A stretch of DNA of 64,000 nucleotides, from contig JANPIV010000090.1 in NCBI GenBank assembly GCA_031425155.1, positions 61,044-125,043 of the forward strand, written 5' to 3'. The DNA is from M3007 sp031425155. Its GTDB lineage: Bacteria > Bacteroidota > Bacteroidia > Chitinophagales > Saprospiraceae. Position 1 is the first letter of the stretch. Each line of letters begins with the position of its first letter. Below, piece after piece: positions 1-8,578 of the stretch. The notes beneath the pieces were generated by a model. That model did not search any database and was not told the DNA's origin. It saw nothing but the letters and a program-made list of their open reading frames with translations. Made by a program: the position numbers and the translations under genes.

Positions 1-62
1 CCGATAAAATCGGGATGTCGCTACCCTTTATTTGCTTTACGGAAGTCGTAATTTTGCAGCCT

Positions 63-1688
63 ATGACACGTCTCTTTTTAGCCTCGGCCTGCTTGCTGGC
101 CGGTTACTTCGCACAAGCACAGCAATACTTCCAACTGGAAAAACTGCCCGCTATTATCAATTCTGCTTACGATGAAATCACGCCCGTGCTCAGCCGCGAT
201 GGTACGACACTGTATTTTACGCGCGTCGGTTATCCTGATTTTAACCGTACGCTGATCGTGGATAGCGTGGATAAAAGTCTGCAACTACCACCCGATCAGT
301 ATATGGCTTTGCTGGCCGAAGCCTATACCCAGATCAATGAAGGCCCGGTGATCGCCCCGGTAGCGTCTTCCTATAACCAGGATACCTGGATTGCCTATGG
401 TGATACAGCAGGTTTTACGCAGATAACGCATCCGGGACCACCTCTGAATAATGCCTTGCCCAATAGCGTGGCTACTATTACGCCCGATCCGAATGCGCTG
501 TATGTGATCAATCAGTACATGCCTAATGGTAATATGGACCGGGGTTTCTCATTGGTGCGGCGTACGACTGATAGTACCGGCTGGACTTTCCCGCAGCCGG
601 TCACGATCAAAGATTACTACACTATTTCTTCGGAAGTAAACCTGACCATGAGTTTCGATGGCAAGGTGCTCATCTTGTCTGCCGTGCGCACCGATTCCCG
701 CGACATGGATTTGTACATTTGTTTTCGGGAAGGCCCGAATGTGTGGAGCGCACCGCAATCATTGGGCAATGTCATCAATTCTGCCCAGCGGGAAACGACG
801 CCTTTTTTGGCGGAGGATAATGTAACACTCTATTTTTCTTCCAATCGGAAGGGTAGCAGCGCGGGTGGAAATGACATTTTTTACGCTAAACGCCTCGACA
901 AAACCTGGCAAAACTGGTCGGAGCCGATGCGGATGGACGATCCGATCAACTCACTCTCCGACGATAGTCAGCCCTATTTCAATACAACCACGGGATATTT
1001 GTATTTCACTTCCCGGCGGGCCGGTGGCAGCAGCGACATCTTTCGGGTCCGCATTGCCCCACCCCAACCCACTGAAATGCCCGTGACGGTACGTGTGATC
1101 AATCGGCAAACTAATCGCTTGGAGCCGGGTTCCAGCATCGTTTACGAGTCGGAAGAAGAACCTGCCAATCGCATCGCTGCTCCAATCGGAACGCTGAATC
1201 TGAAAATACCACGCGGTGTACCCTTTCGTTTTACCGCTGCCAAGACGGGTTTTCGTGGTTCTCCCGATAGTGTTTACTTCCGGCGCGACTACTATTATTT
1301 CCGCGAACGCTACCTTGATCTTTATCTTGACCCCTTACAAGTGGCCGATAAAATTGATTTGCTGCCCATTTATTTCCAGCAATCGAAGGCCGCTATTCTG
1401 AAAACATCTTATGGGGAATTAGATAAACTTCACGATTTGCTGGCAGAGAATCCTAATCTAAAAATCCGTATCGAAGGTTATACCGACAACTTGGGCCGGG
1501 TGGAGGACTTGATGAAACTTTCGCAGGATCGCGCCGAGGCCATCAAGACTTTTTTGACGGGTAAAGGCATAGACTCGGCTCGTATTGAGACCATTGGGTA
1601 CGGCCCAAAAAAGCCGCTGACTGATAATGCCACCGACGAAATGCGTAGCAAAAACCGCCGTGTAGAGATCATGATTACGAAGATTTAA
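63..1688 (+). CDS. OmpA-family protein with PD40-type beta-propeller repeats
   Basis: Predicted envelope protein of 541 aa. The start at 63 is chosen because it opens a signal peptide (MTRLFLASACLLAGYFAQAQ); an upstream in-frame ATG at 15 would add 16 residues with no signal character. Residues of about 35-340 carry several PD40/WD40-like units of the type 'P-L-S-D-G-x-x-L-Y-F-x-S-x-R', for example DDSQPYFN followed by LYFTSRR. A carboxypeptidase-regulatory-like stretch follows. The last 110 residues are an OmpA peptidoglycan-binding domain with GYTDNLG, LSQDRA and NRRVEI. This layout is common in Bacteroidota, where such proteins tie the outer membrane to the cell wall. The gene stands alone ahead of thrC. 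The exact role is unknown. Confidence 0.9.
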   Translation: MTRLFLASACLLAGYFAQAQQYFQLEKLPAIINSAYDEITPVLSRDGTTLYFTRVGYPDFNRTLIVDSVDKSLQLPPDQYMALLAEAYTQINEGPVIAPVASSYNQDTWIAYGDTAGFTQITHPGPPLNNALPNSVATITPDPNALYVINQYMPNGNMDRGFSLVRRTTDSTGWTFPQPVTIKDYYTISSEVNLTMSFDGKVLILSAVRTDSRDMDLYICFREGPNVWSAPQSLGNVINSAQRETTPFLAEDNVTLYFSSNRKGSSAGGNDIFYAKRLDKTWQNWSEPMRMDDPINSLSDDSQPYFNTTTGYLYFTSRRAGGSSDIFRVRIAPPQPTEMPVTVRVINRQTNRLEPGSSIVYESEEEPANRIAAPIGTLNLKIPRGVPFRFTAAKTGFRGSPDSVYFRRDYYYFRERYLDLYLDPLQVADKIDLLPIYFQQSKAAILKTSYGELDKLHDLLAENPNLKIRIEGYTDNLGRVEDLMKLSQDRAEAIKTFLTGKGIDSARIETIGYGPKKPLTDNATDEMRSKNRRVEIMITKI

Positions 1689-1704
1689 CTCCCCTGATTT
1701 ACAT

Positions 1705-1720
1705 TGTTCCACGTGGAACA
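1705..1720. promoter_or_regulatory. parS-like centromere site (perfect 16-bp palindrome)
   Basis: The sequence TGTTCCACGTGGAACA is a perfect palindrome and agrees with the broadly conserved ParB/Spo0J parS consensus (TGTTnCACGTGnAACA). It lies in the gap between the OmpA gene and thrC. A run of five T follows, so a terminator role for the OmpA gene is possible, but an 8-bp hairpin without a loop would be poor. A second, nearly identical site lies about 1 kb away inside thrC, and a DnaA-box cluster about 3.6 kb away. Together these favour parS. Confidence 0.75.
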
Positions 1721-1799
1721 TTTTTATTCCACAGAGGCTCACAGAGTAAAGTGGAGGCTCACAGAGTTTCTTTCATAACTCATAATTCATAACCACCCT

Positions 1800-3098
1800 A
1801 TGCAATTTTACAGTACGAACAACCCCGATCTACGCGCCAATTTGGAAGAGGTCATTTTTAAAGGTTTACCCGATGACAATGGGCTTTTCATGCCTTTGCA
1901 TATTCCGCAGTTGCCTGATGGTTTTATCCAAAATTTGTCCGCCTTCTCTTTTCAGGATGTGGCTTTTCAGGTGGCCCAAACATTTTTGCAGGGAGCCATA
2001 CCTGACGAAGCACTCCGTTCCATTATTGATCGAGCCATTAATTTTCCTGCGCCTTTGGTGCAATTGGAAGAGCAGACCTATATACTGGAACTAACGCATG
2101 GGCCATCCCTGGCTTTTAAGGATTTCGGAGCCCGCTTTATGGCCGAAATGATGTCGTATTTGAATCGGGAAAAGCAGCGCGATATTGTGATCCTGGTCGC
2201 TACTTCCGGCGATACCGGCGGCGCGGTCGCAGCAGGCTTTTATCAAACGCCCGGCATTCAGGTCGTCATACTATATCCTTCCGGCAAGGTCAGTCCATTG
2301 CAGGAAAAACAACTGACTACACTGGGTCACAATATTACGGCACTCGAAGTCAATGGCACATTTGATGATTGCCAGGCATTGGTGAAACAGGCATTTTTAG
2401 ACCGTGAATTAACGCAGCACATTAACCTCAGTTCGGCGAATAGCATCAACATGGCGCGATTGATTCCGCAGTCGTTTTATTACTTCGAGGCTTACAAACA
2501 ATTACACACTGCCAAGCCTGTTGTTTTTTCCATTCCTTCGGGCAATTTTGGCAATCTGACTGCCGGATTGCTGGCCAAGAAAATGGGTCTGCCTGTGCAT
2601 CAGTTTCTAGCGGCCACTAATTTGAATGACGTTGTTCCTGAATATTTAACAACGGGACTCTATACGCCACGCACTTCGGTGCGCACTTTATCTAATGCAA
2701 TGGATGTGGGTAGTCCGTCTAATTTTGCCCGGATGCTCAACCTGTATGGTTCCACGTGGAACAATTTGAAGAGCGATATAACCGGCTTTGCTTTTGATGA
2801 TAAGACAACGGAGCAGGCTATGCAGGAAGTAGAACAGAAATTCGATTATACCATAGACCCGCACGGTGCAGTGGGATATTTGGCCTGGCAGGAATATCGG
2901 GAATCCGCACCCGATGCTGTCGGAGTTATTTTAGAAACGGCACACCCGTCCAAGTTTCTGGAAGACGTAGAACGAATATTGGATAAGTCAATTGAAGTGC
3001 CTGCACGGTTGAAAGAACTCGAAAATCGGAAGAAAGTAGCTACGGCAATGGAATCGAACTTTGGGGATTTTAAAGACTGGTTGATGGAAAAGTTTTAA
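1800..3098 (+). CDS. thrC: Threonine synthase
   Basis: A PLP enzyme of 432 aa that converts O-phosphohomoserine to threonine, the last step of threonine synthesis in the cytoplasm. The N-terminal domain (YSTNNP near the start) and the PLP-lysine motif SLAFKDFGARF, with Lys107 as the likely Schiff-base residue, identify the family. ATSGDTGGAVAAGF forms the phosphate-binding loop and SIPSGNFGN is also typical. The length is normal for the short bacterial type. No thrA or thrB lies nearby, so the pathway is split across the genome. Its coding sequence contains a parS-like palindrome at 2748-2763. Confidence 0.97.
   Translation: MQFYSTNNPDLRANLEEVIFKGLPDDNGLFMPLHIPQLPDGFIQNLSAFSFQDVAFQVAQTFLQGAIPDEALRSIIDRAINFPAPLVQLEEQTYILELTHGPSLAFKDFGARFMAEMMSYLNREKQRDIVILVATSGDTGGAVAAGFYQTPGIQVVILYPSGKVSPLQEKQLTTLGHNITALEVNGTFDDCQALVKQAFLDRELTQHINLSSANSINMARLIPQSFYYFEAYKQLHTAKPVVFSIPSGNFGNLTAGLLAKKMGLPVHQFLAATNLNDVVPEYLTTGLYTPRTSVRTLSNAMDVGSPSNFARMLNLYGSTWNNLKSDITGFAFDDKTTEQAMQEVEQKFDYTIDPHGAVGYLAWQEYRESAPDAVGVILETAHPSKFLEDVERILDKSIEVPARLKELENRKKVATAMESNFGDFKDWLMEKF
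2748..2763. promoter_or_regulatory. Second parS-like site, inside thrC
   Basis: GGTTCCACGTGGAACA differs from the perfect site at 1705-1720 only in its first base; the inner 14 bp form a perfect palindrome. parS sites inside coding sequences near the origin are normal in bacteria. The site encodes residues within a GSTWNN stretch of ThrC. Confidence 0.6.
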
Positions 3099-3145
3099 AG
3101 AGAATCTGATATAAACAATATATTTACATTTTTATGTAAAAGGAA

Positions 3146-3172
3146 CGCAAAACGAGACCAACCCGTTTTGCG
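3146..3172. terminator. Bidirectional terminator-like hairpin between thrC and the hydrolase
   Basis: Two 9-nt arms, CGCAAAACG (3146-3154) and CGTTTTGCG (3164-3172), pair perfectly around a 9-nt loop. It lies between convergent genes, 48 bp after the thrC stop. A weak T-rich tract follows on each strand (CTTCTTATATTT on plus). Confidence 0.6.
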
Positions 3173-3189
3173 CTTCTTATATTTATATC

Positions 3190-3972
3190 TTACTGCGCCA
3201 CCGTTTTGGCCGCCGTCACCTCGGCCAGAAATTCGCTCAAAATACGATTGAAGTCATCCGGCTTTTCCATCATGGGCGCATGACCACATTTATCAATGAA
3301 GTGCAACTGGGAGTTCGGAATCAATTCATGAAACTTCTCGGCTACGAACGGGGGAGTGACCGTATCCTGATTACCCCAGACCAATAGGGTAGGTGCCTTG
3401 ATACCATGCAACTTGTCGCCGAGGTTATGGCGTACCGCTGATTTGGCCGTGGCCACCACGCGGATCGCTTTACTCCGGTCATTGACGATGCCAAACACCT
3501 CGTCCACCAGTTCCTTACTGGCTACGGTCGGATCATAGAACGTGTCGCCCGTTTTGGCTTTGATGTACTCGTAATCCCCCCGTTTGGGGAATGCCGTCCC
3601 AAAAGCACTTTCAAAAAGGCCCGAACTACCCGTCAGAGTAATGGATGCCACTTTTTCAGGATGCGCCAAAGCATATAACTGGGCCACATGGCCCCCCAGC
3701 GAATTGCCCAATAAATGGACATGGGTGTAGCCTTTGTAGTCCACAAACTTGGTAACAAAGTCCACGAGCCCTACCACGGAAACCTCAAATATGGGCATTT
3801 CGTAAATCGGCAACATGGGCACGACCACGTTGTACCGACCAGAAAAATGATTGATAATGCCTGCAAAATTGCTCAAAGCTCCAAACAAGCCGTGCAACAG
3901 CAACAGGGTTTCCGTTTTTTCAGCGCCGGATTCCATGTACCGGAATCCATTTTCCTCTATAATTACGTTCAT
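3190..3972 (-). CDS. Alpha/beta-fold hydrolase
   Basis: A 260-aa alpha/beta hydrolase without signal peptide. LLLLHGLFG near residue 26 is the oxyanion-hole HG motif. GNSLGG carries the nucleophile Ser91, WGNQD offers Asp203 and CGHAPMMEKP supplies His231, so the catalytic triad appears complete. The fold matches the MhpC-like group of esterases, C-C hydrolases and acyl hydrolases, but the substrate cannot be read from the sequence. It is convergent with thrC and lies downstream of ctaA on the same strand, separated by about 140 bp, so a shared transcript is not certain. Confidence 0.9.
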   Translation of the reverse strand: MNVIIEENGFRYMESGAEKTETLLLLHGLFGALSNFAGIINHFSGRYNVVVPMLPIYEMPIFEVSVVGLVDFVTKFVDYKGYTHVHLLGNSLGGHVAQLYALAHPEKVASITLTGSSGLFESAFGTAFPKRGDYEYIKAKTGDTFYDPTVASKELVDEVFGIVNDRSKAIRVVATAKSAVRHNLGDKLHGIKAPTLLVWGNQDTVTPPFVAEKFHELIPNSQLHFIDKCGHAPMMEKPDDFNRILSEFLAEVTAAKTVAQ

Positions 3973-4110
3973 TCGTTCTGTTTCAATTTAATTAGGCAAA
4001 AGTAGCAAAAAGCGGCAATTTTTTCGTTCGGACTGTGGAGTTAGCATCGGGCCGACAAGAATCTGAAAATTGAAATTCAATGCAGCCATTTCTCTAACGG
4101 TCGCATTTCC

Positions 4111-5229
4111 CTACATCTTTTCCCGGACCCGACTATTATTTGGCGTTACGCCACTAAATTGATAAGCCACGAACAGCAACGCACTCAGCAGAAACACGGC
4201 ACCCGCCTGATGCAAAACGCCAAGGGTGACCGGAATCCTGGATACGCAATTGATCAGCGTAAAAATGCCGAGTAACACCTGGATGACTAATAAAACGACA
4301 AGCACTATGTTTCCCTGGCGTAATATACTGGATATTGGAAGTTTACGCAGTTGCCAAACGAAATATATGATGAGCCCCGTCAGTAGATAGGCCGTGTTGC
4401 GATGCAAAAACTGGATCAATGTAGGCAAAAATGGATGCGTGTCATAATCAATAAAATGTGTCCACCGCCAATTCGCCGCATCAAACAACAAAGCCGGAAA
4501 ATATCCGCCGGACATATCCGGCCAGGTCGGGTAAAGCAGGCCCGCCTTGGTGCCGGACATCATTGCGCCCAGCGCGATCTGAATGAAACTCACCACCACC
4601 ATTATCCATACATAACGATGCCACGGACGAAGTACCGCAGCGTTCTCTACTCGTGGTTCGGACCGCAGAGCAATAAAAATGGTCCACAGCAAATAACTGA
4701 AGATAACGATCCCGGTCGTGAGGTGCAAAGTCAGATTGTAAGCATTCACCCAGGGCCGCTTGATAAGTCCGCTATACACCATGATCCAGCCAAAGAAACC
4801 TTCCAGGCCGGCCAGCAGCACCACGCCGATCAGTCGCCTGGTCAATCGCCTCGACAATTGTCCGCGCAGCAAAAACCACCCGAATGGAAACACAAACACC
4901 AGGAACATCAGCCGCGCCCAAAGCCGGTGGAAATACTCCCAGAAATAAATAAACTGGAAGGCATCCAGCGACATACCCTGATTGATCTTTTGGTACTGCG
5001 GCGTCTGCTGGTATAAGTCGAAAGCCTCCTGCCAGTCCTGCTGGTTCAGCGGCGGGATAGAGCCCGTGACGATCTCCCACTTGGTAATACTGAGGCCGCT
5101 GCCAGTCAGCCGCGTCACGCCGCCGATAACGATCTGCATCAGCACCATAAAGAGCCCAATGAACAACCAGATTTTCACTGCACGGCCAATCCGCTGTTCG
5201 TCCGCATACGTAAATTTGAATAATGCCAT
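4111..5229 (-). CDS. ctaA: Heme A synthase (COX15/CtaA family)
   Basis: A polytopic membrane protein of 372 aa that oxidises the C8 methyl of heme O to make heme A for aa3-type cytochrome oxidases. The opening 'MVLMQIVIGGVTRLTGSGLS' is the family hallmark (GxxTRLTxSGLS). Four helices carry the expected histidines: EYFHRLWAR, LTLHLTTG, QFLHRNTAY and GVLHQAGA. About eight membrane segments are visible. A single cysteine region (NCVS) lies near the end. No cytochrome oxidase genes are in the window. The start is directly adjacent to the putative origin region. Confidence 0.93.
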   Translation of the reverse strand: MALFKFTYADEQRIGRAVKIWLFIGLFMVLMQIVIGGVTRLTGSGLSITKWEIVTGSIPPLNQQDWQEAFDLYQQTPQYQKINQGMSLDAFQFIYFWEYFHRLWARLMFLVFVFPFGWFLLRGQLSRRLTRRLIGVVLLAGLEGFFGWIMVYSGLIKRPWVNAYNLTLHLTTGIVIFSYLLWTIFIALRSEPRVENAAVLRPWHRYVWIMVVVSFIQIALGAMMSGTKAGLLYPTWPDMSGGYFPALLFDAANWRWTHFIDYDTHPFLPTLIQFLHRNTAYLLTGLIIYFVWQLRKLPISSILRQGNIVLVVLLVIQVLLGIFTLINCVSRIPVTLGVLHQAGAVFLLSALLFVAYQFSGVTPNNSRVREKM

Positions 5230-5301
5230 CTTTTACATTTTATCAGCCCGCCCACCGGACAGTCCACTTTTGAAACAAAAGTAGAACAGTCTTGCTATTC
5301 A

Positions 5302-5840
5302 CTATTCACACTCTTTATTACTCTTTAATGATTTTAAATAGTTTATAAAAAATATTATCGCCCATCATCATGGGTGTTGATATGTGAGTAACTGCGTAAC
5401 TGCACATCCCTTATCAGTTCTCCGCGCCACTTACCACCTTTATGCACAGCTTATGCGGATTTATGCGTTCATATCTTCAACGAATTACGCAGTTATCCAC
5501 AGGGTTATCATCAAAAGTTAGGAACCCTCGTGTTGGACTTTTCATTCTTGCCTCCCCTGTGAGTAGTCGTTCCGAATGTGGTGCATTGTCCACACAGTAA
5601 CCGCAAATATGGGTCAACCTGGGGAATAACACCTCCCTCCTGTGGAGAGCAGTGCATAACTCCTACGGTTCTCCACAAATCTTCCCGGAAATTCGCTTTC
5701 ACTTACCGACTGATTTTGAGGCATTTAACTCTCAAAAAAATTGGGGCTGTTGGTAACCTTGTAAAACAAATAGTGTTTGTAAAGTATGGTTCATAAGGGT
5801 TTATAAAAGTTGATGAAAGGTTTATAAAAACCTGAATATC
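5302..5840. other. Candidate chromosomal replication origin (oriC)
   Basis: This is the main content of the 670-bp gene-free stretch between ctaA and the SRAP gene. It holds two perfect DnaA boxes (TTATGCACA at 5440-5448 and TTATCCACA at 5493-5501). Five sites have one mismatch to TTATnCACA: 5302-5310, 5383-5391 (reverse), 5586-5594, 5651-5659 (reverse) and 5669-5677. AT-rich flanks carry three copies of GTTTATAAAA (5341-5350, 5799-5808, 5820-5829), a plausible unwinding element. No convincing gene is present; the short ORFs here have no family features. Two parS-like sites lie within 4 kb. dnaA itself is not in the window, which is not unusual for Bacteroidota. Confidence 0.7.
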
Positions 5841-5897
5841 AAAGATCTACCAACCCAATCAACCAATAACCAGTTAACTAATTAACCTATAACTAAT

Positions 5898-6581
5898 ATG
5901 TGCGGACGCTATTCTTATGCCCCAACCAAGAAACAAATAGCCGAACAATTGCAAGGCAAAGATGCCCCGGCCCAATTTCGGCTGCGCTACAACATCGCGC
6001 CGACCCAACAGGCATTGGTTATCCACAGCGAAGCACCAGACGAACTGGTGGAAATGAGCTGGGGCCTGGTGCCGCGATGGAGCAAAGACGGTAAAGGTGG
6101 CGGAAAAATGATCAATGCCCGTGCTGAGACGGTAGCCGAAAAACCAGCCTTCCGCGATGCTTTCAAACACCGCCGCTGCCTCGTGCCTGCCGATAGTTTC
6201 TACGAATGGCGGACGGATGAGAATGGGAAAAAACTGCCCTATCGCATTCGCTACAGAAATGGCGACCTGATGTTTATGGCCGGCATTTGGGAAGAGTGGC
6301 GGCAGGGCGATGAAAAGAAACGCACATTCAGCATCATTACTTCTGGCGCCAACACCGATATGAACGATTTGCACGACCGGATGCCACTGCTACTGACCAC
6401 CGAAGAGCAACGCCAGGAGTGGCTGTTCGGTAAACCGGAAGATGCCGTGGAGCAACTTTCGCAGGTAACGCCAGACGGGCTGCTGGAAAAATACCGGGTT
6501 TCAGCCAAACTAAATAAGCCCATCCATGATGAGGCGGAATTGCACGAGCCAGTACCGGCGGGTTCAGCCGCCGACACATAA
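5898..6581 (+). CDS. yedK: SOS response-associated peptidase / abasic-site DNA shield (SRAP, HMCES/YedK type)
   Basis: A 227-aa protein of the SRAP family, which covalently captures abasic sites in single-stranded DNA through its N-terminal cysteine. After Met removal Cys2 (MCGRYSY) becomes that residue. Other expected active-site residues are visible: Asn73 in NARAET, Glu103 in DSFYEW and His159 in HDRMP. The length matches the family. The ATG at 5898 is fixed because Cys2 must follow it; no Shine-Dalgarno is seen. The 3' end of the gene runs into a long inverted repeat (6552-6617). It lies immediately right of the candidate origin. Confidence 0.95.
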   Translation: MCGRYSYAPTKKQIAEQLQGKDAPAQFRLRYNIAPTQQALVIHSEAPDELVEMSWGLVPRWSKDGKGGGKMINARAETVAEKPAFRDAFKHRRCLVPADSFYEWRTDENGKKLPYRIRYRNGDLMFMAGIWEEWRQGDEKKRTFSIITSGANTDMNDLHDRMPLLLTTEEQRQEWLFGKPEDAVEQLSQVTPDGLLEKYRVSAKLNKPIHDEAELHEPVPAGSAADT

Positions 6582-6617
6582 CATAGTATCATTTTCGGCG
6601 GCTGAACCCGCCGGTAC
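6552..6617. repeat. 23-bp perfect inverted repeat between convergent genes
   Basis: Arms 6552-6574 and 6595-6617 are exact reverse complements (starting GTACCGGCGGGTTCAGCC), separated by a 20-nt loop. The left arm encodes the last residues of the SRAP protein (PVPAGSAAD) and the right arm ends 2 bp before the amine oxidase stop. It may act as a bidirectional terminator, although no T-run follows, or may be a dispersed palindromic element. Confidence 0.8.
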
Positions 6618-6619
6618 AG

Positions 6620-8182
6620 TTAGTGCGCGTATCTTTTTTTCAACACCATTTTCGCTGCCATCCGTCCGGTCTCTGCGCCGCCGTTCATAAATCCCCAATG
6701 ATCGAGGCTGCAATGTTCGCCCGCAAAATGCAGATTGCGCACCGGCGCAAAAGCCGCTCCGGTAAATCTGGTTGCTTGCCCCACGCTGAAACACGAATAA
6801 CTCGCGCCCACAAACGGATTGCTTGGCCAGGCGGCCACCTCCATTTTGCCGGTCAGTTGCTTCTGGCTACCCGGAAATGCCCCTTCCAATTCGGGGAGGC
6901 AATGATCCAGTTGTGTTTGTTCGCTGCCGCGTGTGGCGTTCTTGCCTCGTTCACCGCCGTAATAAATAGTGAAAGTTCCGGTGCCCTGATTGCCTTGTTG
7001 CAGTTGAGAACTGTCCCAGCCATTATGTATTTTTTCATTGAACAAATAGCCGCGATAGCCATTGTCCCGCCAGGGTCGGCCAGTAGTTTCTATAATAAAC
7101 TTGGCATTGGTACCATAACTCAACTCTTTGATTACCTGCTGTTTAATCAGCGGCAAATCCATCTGCATTTCGACTTGCCGGAGTACGGTAAACGGTAGTG
7201 CCAGCACCACCGCATCGAAAGTATCTTCCCGCGTAGTGCCATTTTCCGAAAAAGTCAGGCGAATACTGTGGTCGGCATTTTCATGCACCGCTACCAACCG
7301 ATGTTCCAGGCGTAACTGATCGCGGAGCAAATCGGCCAGCCCCGAAGTGATTTGGTCGTTGCCGCCAATAACTTTGAAACGTTCGTCGCTTTCGCCAAAA
7401 GGGTTGAACTGATTGGGTCGGGTATCCAGAATACTGAGCAGATTGACCGCACTTTGTTGCTCGGTTTCCAGTCCGTTTTCCCCGATGTAAGCCGCAGCGA
7501 GCAGTTTTTCCATCCAGCTGCTAACTGACAGATTATCAATGTATTCGGCCATGGAAAATCGGTCGAATACGTCGAGATGCGCGTCGAAAAGTTGTTTTTG
7601 ATGTTTGGTAATTCGTGGATAGGCCGCCGCCAATTCTGCTACCACCTCCCGCAGGTTGCGGTGTTTATTTTCAATAAAAAAAGCGTCGCGTTGGCCAAAA
7701 GTATCGGTATCCACGTCCATTAAATTGGTTTCCAGACCTAATGCGCGCACCAAACGGAGCATATCGGCATGACCCGTATCAATAAACTCTGCCCCGATTT
7801 CGGTAAAGAGCTGGCCGCCACCAAAGGTTTTGGCCGATTTGATCCGTCCCCCCACGCGTTTGTCGGCTTCAAAAATCGTGGCCGATACGCCCTTTTGCCG
7901 CAGGCAATAACCGGCACTTAATCCGCCAATCCCCGCCCCGACGATGGCAATACGTGGTGCCGTTTTATCGGCCACGACATTCAGCCAATCATGGGCGACC
8001 GCCGCGCCGCCCAGGCCCAGCAAGGCACTCGTTCGGGCAGTCGTACGCAAAAATTGCCGCCGGTCCAGCCGCCGTTGCTGATCTTTTTCCAGCACATCAT
8101 CTATCGAGTAATCAGGCTGGGTGTGGACGGTTTTTGCCAGTTGGAAAGCATGGCGCAAGGAAGAAAGGAGAGGTGTTTTCAT
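6620..8182 (-). CDS. Flavin-dependent amine oxidase with Tat-like signal
   Basis: A 520-aa FAD enzyme of the flavin monoamine oxidase family, expected to oxidise an amine or amino acid. A twin-arginine motif (DRRQFLRTTA, Arg41-Arg42) precedes a hydrophobic stretch, suggesting export in folded form, or a lipid-free periplasmic location. The Rossmann motif IAIVGAGIGGLSAGYCL starts near residue 78. The C-terminal FAD motif 'HFAGEHCSLDHWGFMNGGAETG' region is intact (the run from LHFAGEH to GGAETG). Thirty-odd residues precede the twin Arg, longer than usual for a Tat signal. The substrate is unknown; L-amino-acid or polyamine oxidase would both fit. Confidence 0.88.
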   Translation of the reverse strand: MKTPLLSSLRHAFQLAKTVHTQPDYSIDDVLEKDQQRRLDRRQFLRTTARTSALLGLGGAAVAHDWLNVVADKTAPRIAIVGAGIGGLSAGYCLRQKGVSATIFEADKRVGGRIKSAKTFGGGQLFTEIGAEFIDTGHADMLRLVRALGLETNLMDVDTDTFGQRDAFFIENKHRNLREVVAELAAAYPRITKHQKQLFDAHLDVFDRFSMAEYIDNLSVSSWMEKLLAAAYIGENGLETEQQSAVNLLSILDTRPNQFNPFGESDERFKVIGGNDQITSGLADLLRDQLRLEHRLVAVHENADHSIRLTFSENGTTREDTFDAVVLALPFTVLRQVEMQMDLPLIKQQVIKELSYGTNAKFIIETTGRPWRDNGYRGYLFNEKIHNGWDSSQLQQGNQGTGTFTIYYGGERGKNATRGSEQTQLDHCLPELEGAFPGSQKQLTGKMEVAAWPSNPFVGASYSCFSVGQATRFTGAAFAPVRNLHFAGEHCSLDHWGFMNGGAETGRMAAKMVLKKRYAH

Positions 8183-8330
8183 ATAACGAAGATTCTTTTG
8201 AATCTCAAAAGTAGGAATTTGGAACGCATACTTTTAGCGGGTGCCGGGTTTGGCTAAATATCAAAAACAGTTGCAAGTTCTCTCCAGACTCCGTAAATTA
8301 GAGGCATAAACTAAACAAGAAATTCTGACC

Positions 8331-8555
8331 ATGCCACTGCATTATGAAATAGAAACAGATGACCTTTACTTGGAAGGTATTGAGAAGGGTATTGAAAAAG
8401 GAGCATCTAAAACTGTTCGCAACCTTGTCATTCGGATGTTGCAAATGGGCAAACTTTCCAAAGAAGAAATTGCGCTTATTGCTGATGTGGATATTGCTTA
8501 CGTGAATGAACTGGAGAAGAGTCTACGCTTGGGCGATCCAAGTGACTTGAAATAA
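8331..8555 (+). CDS. Small protein resembling the C-terminal tail of Rpn/PD-(D/E)XK transposase-like nucleases
   Basis: A 74-aa product. The pattern 'GIEKGIEKGASKTVRNLVI' followed by 'MLQMGKLSKEEIALIADVD' and a closing 'YVNELEK' resembles the C-terminal tail of Rpn/DUF4351-like PD-(D/E)XK proteins that are scattered in Bacteroidota. No nuclease core is present upstream: the 148 bp before it hold no in-frame remnant that I can see. It may be a decayed fragment or a free-standing small protein. It lies between the amine oxidase (divergent) and recG (convergent). Confidence 0.5.
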   Translation: MPLHYEIETDDLYLEGIEKGIEKGASKTVRNLVIRMLQMGKLSKEEIALIADVDIAYVNELEKSLRLGDPSDLK

Positions 8556-8578
8556 CATTATCCTGAAAAAAAATTGCC

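Noticed and set aside
5511..5796. Small ORFs on both strands in the candidate origin region (63 and 72 aa)
   Set aside because: No signal, domain or typical composition; they arise from the DnaA-box-rich sequence.
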